Positions 24,988 through 31,432 of a DNA stretch of 34,585 nt are shown piece after piece (positions within the stretch are counted from its first letter, which is position 1; every line of letters begins with the position of its first letter). A program made the translations under genes and the position numbers. Source of the stretch: Streptomyces sp. MBT53. GTDB taxonomy: Bacteria > Actinomycetota > Actinomycetes > Streptomycetales > Streptomycetaceae. Where the stretch lies: assembly GCF_016654115.1 (NCBI RefSeq), contig NZ_JAEQAZ010000092.1, positions 1-34,585 of the forward strand, written 5' to 3'. The notes below the pieces were generated by a model. It did no database searches and was not told the origin of the DNA. It saw only the letters and a program-made list of their open reading frames with translations.

Positions 24988-25643
24988 CAGGCTTCGCTCC
25001 CTTCGGTGTCAGCGGCCTGGGGGCCAGACACGAAGGACTCGAAAGCGGCCTGGGTGAAGACCACGTCGTCCGAGACGAGAACGTCGTACGTGTTGAGCTG
25101 GCCCGGCTCCAGGATGTGGACCTGGGGCAGGTTGCGCGCGGAAAGCAGCGCGGCCTCGTCGGAGCGCTCGATGACCAGGAGCACGTTCTTGCGCTCGCTG
25201 ACCTTGCCGAGGAAGCTCTTGGCGGCCTTGGTGGAGGGGGTCTCGCCCTCGATCACGCCGGTGATGACGTGGATGCGAGCGTTGCGGGCCCGGTCGGTGA
25301 GGGCGTGGCGCAGGGCCGCGGCCTTCATCTTCTTCGGGGTCCGCTGCGAGTAGTCGCGCGGCGTCGGGCCGTGCACGACGCCACCGCCGGCGAACTGCGG
25401 GGCGCGGGTCGAACCCTGACGGGCGCGGCCGGTGCCCTTCTGGCGGTACGGCTTCTTACCACCACCGCGGACCTCGCCACGACGCTTGACCTTGTGCGTG
25501 CCCTGACGGGCGGCGGCCAGCTGTGCGACGACGACCTGGTGAAGCAGCGGGATGCTGATCTTCTCTACGTCGAAGATCTCGGCCGGGAGCTCAATGGTCC
25601 CGGCGGTGTCGCCGGAGGGCGACTGAATGTCAATGGTGCTCAT
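24987..25643 (-). CDS. rplD: 50S ribosomal protein L4
   Basis: 218 residues. The extended loop (KKPYRQKGTGRARQGSTRAP, about residues 66-85) reaches the exit-tunnel constriction. In E. coli L4 represses its own operon by binding the S10 leader; a long leader upstream of rpsJ here makes a similar loop conceivable but unproved. It starts 5 bases after the rplC stop. Confidence 0.98.
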   Translation of the reverse strand: MSTIDIQSPSGDTAGTIELPAEIFDVEKISIPLLHQVVVAQLAAARQGTHKVKRRGEVRGGGKKPYRQKGTGRARQGSTRAPQFAGGGVVHGPTPRDYSQRTPKKMKAAALRHALTDRARNARIHVITGVIEGETPSTKAAKSFLGKVSERKNVLLVIERSDEAALLSARNLPQVHILEPGQLNTYDVLVSDDVVFTQAAFESFVSGPQAADTEGSEA

Positions 25644-25648
25644 AGTCC

Positions 25649-26293
25649 TCAGGCCCCCTTGGCCGCGGTGCGGACCAGGACGAGGCCGCCGTTCGGACCA
25701 GGAACCGCGCCCTTGATGAGGAGCAGGCCCTTCTCCGCGTCAACGGCGTGAACGGTCAGGTTCTGGGTGGTGACCCGCTCGTTGCCCATACGACCCGCCA
25801 TGCGGAGGCCCTTGAACACACGGCCCGGGGTGGCGCAGCCACCGATGGAGCCGGGAGAGCGGTGCTTGCGCTGGGTGCCGTGTCCGGCGCCGAGGCCCTT
25901 GAAGTTGTGACGCTTCATGACACCGGCGAAGCCCTTGCCCTTGCTCTTGCCGGTCACGTCCACCTTGACGCCGGCCTCGAAGGTCGCGGCGGTGATCTCC
26001 TGGCCGAGGGTGTACTCGCTGGCGTCAGCGGTACGGATCTCGACGAGGTGACGACGGGGCGTGACATCGGCCTTGGCGAAGTGGCCCTTGAGGGGCTTGT
26101 TCACCTTGCGCGGGTCGATCTCGCCGAAGGCGATCTGGACCGACTCGTAGCCGTCACTGTCGTTCGTACGGACCTGGGTCACGACGTTGGGTCCGGCCTT
26201 GACGACGGTGACCGGAACAACACGGTTGTTCTCGTCCCACACCTGCGTCATGCCGAGCTTCTCGCCCAGGATGCCCTTGATCTGCTTAGCCAT
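25649..26293 (-). CDS. rplC: 50S ribosomal protein L3
   Basis: 214 residues: KGILGEKLGMTQVWDENNRVVPVTVV start and the central loop FKGLGAGHGTQRKHRSPGSI that extends towards the peptidyl transferase centre, including the Gln that PrmB methylates in E. coli. An early-assembling protein of the large subunit. 17 bases after rpsJ. Confidence 0.98.
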   Translation of the reverse strand: MAKQIKGILGEKLGMTQVWDENNRVVPVTVVKAGPNVVTQVRTNDSDGYESVQIAFGEIDPRKVNKPLKGHFAKADVTPRRHLVEIRTADASEYTLGQEITAATFEAGVKVDVTGKSKGKGFAGVMKRHNFKGLGAGHGTQRKHRSPGSIGGCATPGRVFKGLRMAGRMGNERVTTQNLTVHAVDAEKGLLLIKGAVPGPNGGLVLVRTAAKGA

Positions 26294-26310
26294 CTTCAGC
26301 TCACCGACCC

Positions 26311-26619
26311 CTAGAGCTTGATCTCGATGTCGACACCGGCCGGGAGGTCGAGTCGCATCAGAGAGTCAACGGTCTTGGGGGTGGGGTCGAGGATGTCGAT
26401 CAGGCGCTTGTGCGTGCGCATCTCGAAGTGCTCGCGAGAGTCCTTGTACTTGTGCGGCGACTTGATGACGCAGTACACGTTCTTCTCAGTGGGCAGCGGC
26501 ACCGGGCCCGCGACCGACGCACCAGTGCGGGTCACCGTCTCGACGATCTTCTTCGCCGAGCTGTCGATGACCTCGTGGTCGTAGGCCTTGAGCCGGATGC
26601 GGATCTTCTGTCCCGCCAT
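26311..26619 (-). CDS. rpsJ: 30S ribosomal protein S10 (NusE)
   Basis: 102 residues: AGQKIRIRLKAYDHEVIDSS start and the loop SPHKYKDSREHFEMRTHKR. Besides its place in the 30S head it is NusE, which binds NusB and NusG in antitermination and transcription-translation coupling. First gene of the S10 operon; the ATG has AGGA about 13 bases upstream, a weak ribosome site. A leader of nearly 400 bases precedes it. Confidence 0.98.
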   Translation of the reverse strand: MAGQKIRIRLKAYDHEVIDSSAKKIVETVTRTGASVAGPVPLPTEKNVYCVIKSPHKYKDSREHFEMRTHKRLIDILDPTPKTVDSLMRLDLPAGVDIEIKL

Positions 26620-27012
26620 GGCTACTCAGTAGTCCTGTCTCTAGTAACGCTCTGCACCCCGGTGGAGCCCTTCTGCTCGCTTCGCTCTTCGATTCCTCCG
26701 ACCCACGCGGTCGGGTGTGTCGCGCTCTCACCGACACAGAAGTCCCATATACGGAACTTCCCAGCTGGGAAAGCACGGCCCTTCCGGAACCGCAAGCCGA
26801 GGGCGAAGAAGCCCACCGGGTGCCTGGCCTGTGCTGCACTGACGCTTCCCGAAAGATTCCCGTACGTCCGCCTCAGCGCTGCCGTAAGGCAGTTGGGGCG
26901 ACGAGTACTGTGGGACTCGCTTCCGGTCCTCCCGACGGGAGGCGCGCAGCATCAACACTCGACCGAGCAACTCGGACAGTCTGCCATATGGGGCAGTGCG
27001 CTGGCCAATCGG
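26620..27012 (-). promoter_or_regulatory. Long structured leader of the S10 operon
   Basis: About 390 bases without a convincing gene between the rpsJ promoter and start. It holds several potential hairpins: 26928-26933 with 26937-26942 (6 pairs), 26716-26722 with 26732-26738 (7 pairs), and a 14-base palindrome TTCCCAGCTGGGAA at 26758-26771. E. coli controls its S10 operon through such a leader by L4; the fold here is not recognisably the same. Confidence 0.5.
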
Positions 27013-27019
27013 GGCGTAG

Positions 27020-27047
27020 AGATTACCCGGGGAGTGACGCAGGTCAA
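27020..27047 (-). promoter_or_regulatory. Promoter of the S10 operon
   Basis: On the minus strand TTGACC (27047-27042) is followed after 16 bases by TAATCT (27025-27020), the best vegetative-type promoter in the window. Transcription would start near 27012 and run to rpsJ. The PL9 gene promoter points the other way about 80 bases off. Confidence 0.65.
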
Positions 27048-27124
27048 ACACGCGCGCCAGGGAGGCACTCCCGGCGAGCCCATGGTGAGTTCACGCCCAT
27101 GAACAGGAATCAAGTACGCGCATC

Positions 27125-27153
27125 TTGACGCGTCCATAGCAAGCGCTTACGGT
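27125..27153 (+). promoter_or_regulatory. Promoter of the PL9 gene
   Basis: TTGACG (27125-27130), a 17-base spacer, and TACGGT (27148-27153) match the vegetative consensus. A LacI-type half-palindrome AAGCGCTT (27141-27148) overlaps the spacer and first -10 base, so a bound repressor would block RNA polymerase. Confidence 0.6.
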
Positions 27154-27182
27154 CCCTGACGGGAGCAAGGGAAAGCGCTTTC
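27141..27182 (+). promoter_or_regulatory. Paired LacI-family operators upstream of the PL9 gene
   Basis: Two AAGCGCTT palindromes, at 27141-27148 and inside the perfect 12-base palindrome GAAAGCGCTTTC at 27171-27182. Their centres are 32 bases apart, about three helical turns, so two dimers could bind the same DNA face. The CG-centred form with flanking A/T is typical of LacI-family sites, including CcpA cre-like boxes. One covers the promoter spacer, the other lies just after the expected transcription start. Confidence 0.65.
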
Positions 27183-27256
27183 TCCCGTTCTCCCGCAAGG
27201 AGCACCTGCACGGAACCCTGGATTCCTGGTCATGGGACGACCCTGGAGGCAGAACG

Positions 27257-28429
27257 ATGCAAGTGAGACCAGTCATCGCGTGCGTCGGCCTGGTGGCCGG
27301 CACGCTCGTAGCACTTTCCGGCACCCCGGCACAGGCCGCGAGCGCCACCCAGTACGTGTCACCGACCGGCACCACGAGCGCGGCGGGCACTCTGGCCGCC
27401 CCCACCACCCTCGCCACCGCGATCAGCCGCATCGCGTCCGGCGGCACGATCTACCTGCGCGGCGGGACGTACGCCTACGGCTCGACGATCACGATCCCGG
27501 CGGGCGCGGACGGCACGGCGTCCGCCCGCACCACGCTCACCGCCTACAACGGTGAGACCCCGGTCCTCAACTTCGCTTCCCAGAGCGAGAGTTCGTCGAA
27601 CCGAGGCCTCCAGCTCTACGCCAACTACTGGCACGTCTACGGCCTCACGGTGTCGCACGCGGGCGACAACGGGATCTACATCGGAGGCAGCAACAACGTC
27701 ATCGAGCGCACGGTGACGTCGTACAACCGCGACACGGGTCTCCAACTGGGCCGCATCTCCTCCAGCACGCCGAGCTCCTCCTGGCCCTCGAACAACCTGG
27801 TCGTCAGCTCGGAGTCGCACGACAACGCCGACTCCGACGGCGAGGACGCGGACGGCTTCGCGGCAAAGCTGACGACCGGCACCGGGAACGTCTTCCGCTA
27901 CGACGTCTCCCACAACAACATCGACGACGGCTGGGACCTGTACACCAAGACGGACACGGGCGCGATCGGCCCGGTGACCATCGAATACAGCCTCTCCTAC
28001 GGCAACGGCACCCTCACCGACGGCAGCCAGAGCGGCGACGGCGACCGCAACGGCTACAAGCTCGGCGGCGACGACATCGCCGTCAACCACGTCGTCCAGC
28101 ACGACATCGCCTACGGCAACGGCCACCACGGGTTCACCTACAACAGCAACCCGGGCACGATGACGGTCTCGAACAACGTCGGCATCGACAACGCGGAACG
28201 CAACTTCTCCTTCGACGCCGGTACGTCGGTCTTCCGCACGAACACGTCATGCCGGTTCGCGGTCAGCGGCTCGAACGACAAGACGGTGGGCAACGCGGAC
28301 AGCACCAACCAGTTCTGGACCGGGACGAACGGGGCGCGGTGCGCGTCATACGGCGGCGCGCTGGGGTGGTCGTTCGCGTCGGGCGGGGCGTTGAGGGTGA
28401 CGTTCGGGGGGACGGTGGTGAATCCGTGA
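27257..28429 (+). CDS. Secreted PL9 pectate lyase
   Basis: 390 residues, ATG with GGAGG 7 bases upstream. Signal peptide ends at TPAQA (about 27). The rest is a right-handed parallel beta helix. DADGFAAK (197-204), NNIDDGWD (220-227) and NGYKLGG (265-271) are the family PL9 signatures. D199, D223, D224 and D227 have exactly the spacing of the calcium ligands D209/D233/D234/D237 of Erwinia Pel9A, and K268 sits near where the catalytic base K273 would fall. It should cleave polygalacturonate by beta-elimination outside the cell. Controlled by a promoter overlapped by LacI-type operators, so induction by pectin sugars is likely (inference). No carbohydrate-binding module. A terminator follows. 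Confidence 0.87.
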   Translation: MQVRPVIACVGLVAGTLVALSGTPAQAASATQYVSPTGTTSAAGTLAAPTTLATAISRIASGGTIYLRGGTYAYGSTITIPAGADGTASARTTLTAYNGETPVLNFASQSESSSNRGLQLYANYWHVYGLTVSHAGDNGIYIGGSNNVIERTVTSYNRDTGLQLGRISSSTPSSSWPSNNLVVSSESHDNADSDGEDADGFAAKLTTGTGNVFRYDVSHNNIDDGWDLYTKTDTGAIGPVTIEYSLSYGNGTLTDGSQSGDGDRNGYKLGGDDIAVNHVVQHDIAYGNGHHGFTYNSNPGTMTVSNNVGIDNAERNFSFDAGTSVFRTNTSCRFAVSGSNDKTVGNADSTNQFWTGTNGARCASYGGALGWSFASGGALRVTFGGTVVNP

Positions 28430-28471
28430 ACGGGTGACGGGTGACGGAATCCCCCTATGCCCCCCCTATGA

Positions 28472-28499
28472 CCCCCCTACGGCTTCGGTCGTACGGGGG
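28472..28499 (+). terminator. Terminator of the PL9 gene
   Basis: CCCCC, one mismatch, TACG, then a loop with CTTCGG, then CGTA and GGGGG, followed by TTT. It lies 43 bases after the PL9 stop and has the look of an intrinsic terminator. Confidence 0.7.
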
Positions 28500-28563
28500 T
28501 TTGCCCACAGGGCCCGACTGCGACTGACGGAGTTGCACAGGGCTTTGCCGAGCGGCGTGCCGA

Positions 28564-28783
28564 CTACAGCTTGACCACCCCGCGCCAGGCCCATCCGGCG
28601 CCGAGGACCGCGTTCTGCAGCGGGTCCGTCATCTCCCGCGTGTCGAACCGGAACGCCTCGACCTTGTGCCGACGGCCGTCAGGGCCCTCCTTCGTCTCCC
28701 ACTGCCGACAGACGGCAGGCGCATGCCATCGCCGCCCGGACCATCTCGACGGAGGGCTTGCCGCGCTGTGCGGTGTCTGGCGG
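28564..28783 (-). pseudogene. Possible frameshifted gene remnant
   Basis: On the minus strand the last about 50 codons before TAG (28564-28566), from about VCRQWETKEGPDGRRHKV to AWRGVVKL, have the strong G/C third-base bias of a real Streptomyces gene. Upstream of about 28720 this bias moves to another frame (reading AQRGKPSVEMVRAAMA), and no start fits the whole. This suggests a gene with a frameshift and lost 5' end. I do not recognise the family. The rest of 28430-28817 holds only the PL9 terminator. Confidence 0.35.
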
Positions 28784-28817
28784 CCCAGCGTCTTGAGGGG
28801 GACAGGAAACCGCCAGG

Positions 28818-29177
28818 CTAGATCCGCGCCACGAGGGCCATGACAGCCATCCAGCCGATACAACCCCCGCATGCGATCACCAGCGGCAGCCACCTCTGGA
28901 CGCGCCGGGCCCGGACGACCAACCACACGGCGACCGCAACCACCGCGAGCCCCATGACAGCCGCGATCACCTGAAGACCGCCGGGCGCCTCCCCCTGACC
29001 CTGGCCTGTCGCGGCCCGGCGGAGGACCGCCAGCAGGCCTACGGCGAGCAGTGTCACGAAGATGCAGGTGAGACCGGTGAACAGGCTCCGATTTCGGTCA
29101 TCGACCGCGGCCAGCGCATCTGTGCCGTCGCCGAGGTGGATTCCGTAGTCGGGGTTCGCCCGGTTCTTGCGGTTCAT
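28818..29177 (-). CDS. Small integral membrane protein, unknown function
   Basis: 119 residues from ATG 29177 (MNRKNRANPDYGIHLGDG); longer in-frame readings upstream lack a coding look. A polar N terminus of about 35 residues is followed by three hydrophobic segments (FTGLTCIFVTLLAVGLLAVL, LQVIAAVMGLAVVAVAVWLV, and LPLVIACGGCIGWMAVMAL), separated by short basic loops. No known domain recognised. No clear ribosome site, which lowers the certainty of the start. It is divergent from the S41 peptidase gene, with a 182-base shared upstream region. Confidence 0.6.
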   Translation of the reverse strand: MNRKNRANPDYGIHLGDGTDALAAVDDRNRSLFTGLTCIFVTLLAVGLLAVLRRAATGQGQGEAPGGLQVIAAVMGLAVVAVAVWLVVRARRVQRWLPLVIACGGCIGWMAVMALVARI

Positions 29178-29299
29178 CACGGCGTGCACCCTATGGGACT
29201 TCGGCGGACATACGAGGCGGATCAGCCCGGGGGTTTCCCTCACTCCGATGCTCGGGTGTGCCGGATGGCCGGGGCGGTGGCCGGTCGGCCAGGGTTGTG

Positions 29300-29313
29300 T
29301 GACCTGCAGGTCA
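29300..29313. promoter_or_regulatory. Palindromic operator candidate upstream of the S41 gene
   Basis: TGACCTGCAGGTCA is a perfect 14-base palindrome; its half GCAGGTC is repeated at 29324-29330, with a related GCAGGAC at 29315-29321. It lies 47-60 bases upstream of the S41 start and so may be a regulator site for either divergent gene. Confidence 0.4.
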
Positions 29314-29359
29314 TGCAGGACACGCAGGTCGGACCGCAGCACCACGGGGAGATCAGAAC

Positions 29360-30751
29360 GTGCGTATCGCCACCGCCACCGCCACCGCCACCGTCATCGC
29401 CCTGACCCTCGCCGCAGGCATCGCCGTGCCGGCCGCGTCCGCCGCCGGCGCCGACCGCACCACCGACGGCCTCTGGCGCATGGACGGCTACGGCACGGTC
29501 GTGGCTGTCGGCCACGGCAGGTACCAGGAGTACCAGACCACCGCGGTGAGCTGCCTGAAGGGCGACACGGCCCGGCAGACAGGCCCGGGGACGTACACAG
29601 TGGACGGTGACGTCGTCACGGTGCGGTCGGGCAAGGACGGGAACCACGCATCGGTGGCGGTGGCCAGTTCGGTGGGTCACCGCGAGCTGGTCCGCATCTC
29701 GGCCCTGCCGGCCGCCTGCACCCGCCCCACTCCCAAGGACCCGCTGACCACCTTCGACGTCTTCTGGCAGTCCTACGAGGAGAACTACCCGTTCTTCGCG
29801 GCCAAGGGCATCGACTGGCACGCGGTGCGAGCCCAGTACCGCCCGCTCGTACACGCGAACACGACCAGGACGGAACTGTTCGACATCTTCAGCAGGATGG
29901 TGCGTCCGCTCTACGACGCCCACGTCGCGGTGCAGGACGGCGACCGCGTGTTCGCCGAGGGCCGCCCCGGCACGGCGGTGCCCGACGAGGAACTGGACGC
30001 GAAGGTCAAGAAGTTCATCGTGACGCGAGACCTGGCGGGCGCCCCCTACCGACGGGACTTCGCCAACGGCCGTATCACGTACGCGGACCTGGCGGGCGGC
30101 GACCGTCTCGGCTACCTCCGCGTCTCCGGCTTCGACGGCTACCTGCCGGACGAGGACGCGTCGTACGCGGCCCAACTGGCCGAACTGGACCGGGCGTTGA
30201 ACACCGTCCTCACACAGCAACGCTCACGTCACCTGCACGGCCTGATCATCGACCTGCGGATCAACGGCGGCGGTTCCGACGCTCTCGGCATCCACATCGC
30301 ACAGCGCCTCACCGACACCCCCTACATCGCCTACACCAAGCGCGCCCGCAACAACCCGACGGACCCGAACGGCCACACCCACCCCGAGCCGATCCCGGTA
30401 CTCCCGGCCCACGCCCCGCGCTACACCGGCCCGGTGGCCCTCCTGACCGGCGGCTCCACGGTGAGCGCGGGCGAGACCTTCACCCAGGCCCTGATCGACC
30501 GCCCCGGCCACACGATCCGCATCGGGCAGCCCACCCAGGGCGTCTTCTCCGACGTCATGGAACGCGAACTCCCCAACGGCATGACCGCCTGGCTCCCGAA
30601 CGAGGAGTACCTGACCGACTCGGGCCGGACGTTTGACGGAGCGGGGATTCCGCCGCAGGTGACCGTTCCCGTCTTCACGAAGGAGGAGTTCGCCGCAGGG
30701 CGGGACTCGGGGTTCGATCGGGCGGTGGCGGTACTGAGGAAGGAGCACTGA
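29360..30751 (+). CDS. Secreted S41-family peptidase, tricorn-like active site
   Basis: 463 residues, GTG with GGGGAGA 7 bases upstream. Signal peptide with an Ala-Thr repeat (residues 4-11, encoded by a short GCCACC tandem repeat) and cleavage near AASA (about 28). The mature protein has an N-terminal beta-rich domain (about 35-120) and an S41 protease core. S369 in GGSTVSAGETF is the nucleophile; the Lys that serves in C-terminal processing proteases is not at the expected place (QPTQG, 391-395), whereas H188 in YDAHVAV fits the Ser-His arrangement of tricorn-like members. No PDZ domain is obvious. Target unknown. Its 3' end overlaps the convergent lipoprotein gene by 77 bases. Confidence 0.82.
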   Translation: MRIATATATATVIALTLAAGIAVPAASAAGADRTTDGLWRMDGYGTVVAVGHGRYQEYQTTAVSCLKGDTARQTGPGTYTVDGDVVTVRSGKDGNHASVAVASSVGHRELVRISALPAACTRPTPKDPLTTFDVFWQSYEENYPFFAAKGIDWHAVRAQYRPLVHANTTRTELFDIFSRMVRPLYDAHVAVQDGDRVFAEGRPGTAVPDEELDAKVKKFIVTRDLAGAPYRRDFANGRITYADLAGGDRLGYLRVSGFDGYLPDEDASYAAQLAELDRALNTVLTQQRSRHLHGLIIDLRINGGGSDALGIHIAQRLTDTPYIAYTKRARNNPTDPNGHTHPEPIPVLPAHAPRYTGPVALLTGGSTVSAGETFTQALIDRPGHTIRIGQPTQGVFSDVMERELPNGMTAWLPNEEYLTDSGRTFDGAGIPPQVTVPVFTKEEFAAGRDSGFDRAVAVLRKEH

Positions 30752-31430
30752 ACCGCGCCGGCAGCCCGGCGTCGCCCTTGCAACCAAGTTCCTTGACCAT
30801 CGCGAGGGAGACCGCGTGCAGGACGTTCAGGTTATCCATACGCATGGTTTCAGATTCGGTTGCCGGTAGCCGGAGGCGTCCCAGCTCCCCCTCGATCAGA
30901 ACGGGCTCATTGCCGGAACCGAATTCGCTGCTTGAGCACTCCATGTACAAGTACGCACGCGACGACCTGGCAAGCGAAACTTTACCCAGTTCGTACGGGG
31001 TGAGTTGATGTGCTGGGGACTCCGGGATCGCTTTGGGAAAGTAGAATGACAGGTCGATCATTGCGTTGACCGCTGATGGGCCGTAGGCGTAGCACAGGGG
31101 GTATTCCTGGTTTTCGTCGGCCCCGGTCTCGTGGAATCCGGAGACGAGTTTTTTGGCCGCGTCACCAAGGCTCTTCTGATCCGGCTCGGCAAGGTCACCA
31201 AGGTGCTTCTGGTTCGACCATTCCCAGTCGTACGTACGACTTTCCAGCACATCAAGGAGTGCCCTCCGGGTACCTTTCGACAGGTTTGCGCCGCACAGTT
31301 TCGTCTGGGCCGACACCGTCCGTGAGCGCCCGGTCTGCTCATTGCTGTCACAGGCCGCGAGAGAGGCGACCGAGACAGCGACGCACACCACAGTCGCGGT
31401 CAGTTGTCGCGCAAGCTCGTTGCTCTGCAT
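30675..31430 (-). CDS. Lipoprotein, possible immunity partner of the WXG-domain protein
   Basis: 251 residues. ATG at 31430 has AGGAG 7 bases upstream; the ATG at 31436 overlaps the upstream stop but is only one base from AGGAG. Signal peptide with lipobox LAAC (Cys 27), so a surface lipoprotein. The mature part has no domain I recognise. It starts 2 bases after the 760-aa gene, so both are surely cotranscribed and coupled. Codon use is less GC-biased than in the neighbours, which hints at transfer. The last about 25 codons are antisense to the S41 gene and rich in Pro/Arg/Ser, probably because an earlier stop was lost. Role as immunity protein is inferred from position only. Confidence 0.65.
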   Translation of the reverse strand: MQSNELARQLTATVVCVAVSVASLAACDSNEQTGRSRTVSAQTKLCGANLSKGTRRALLDVLESRTYDWEWSNQKHLGDLAEPDQKSLGDAAKKLVSGFHETGADENQEYPLCYAYGPSAVNAMIDLSFYFPKAIPESPAHQLTPYELGKVSLARSSRAYLYMECSSSEFGSGNEPVLIEGELGRLRLPATESETMRMDNLNVLHAVSLAMVKELGCKGDAGLPARFSAPSSVPPPPDRTPSPALRRTPPS

Positions 31431-31432
31431 TT

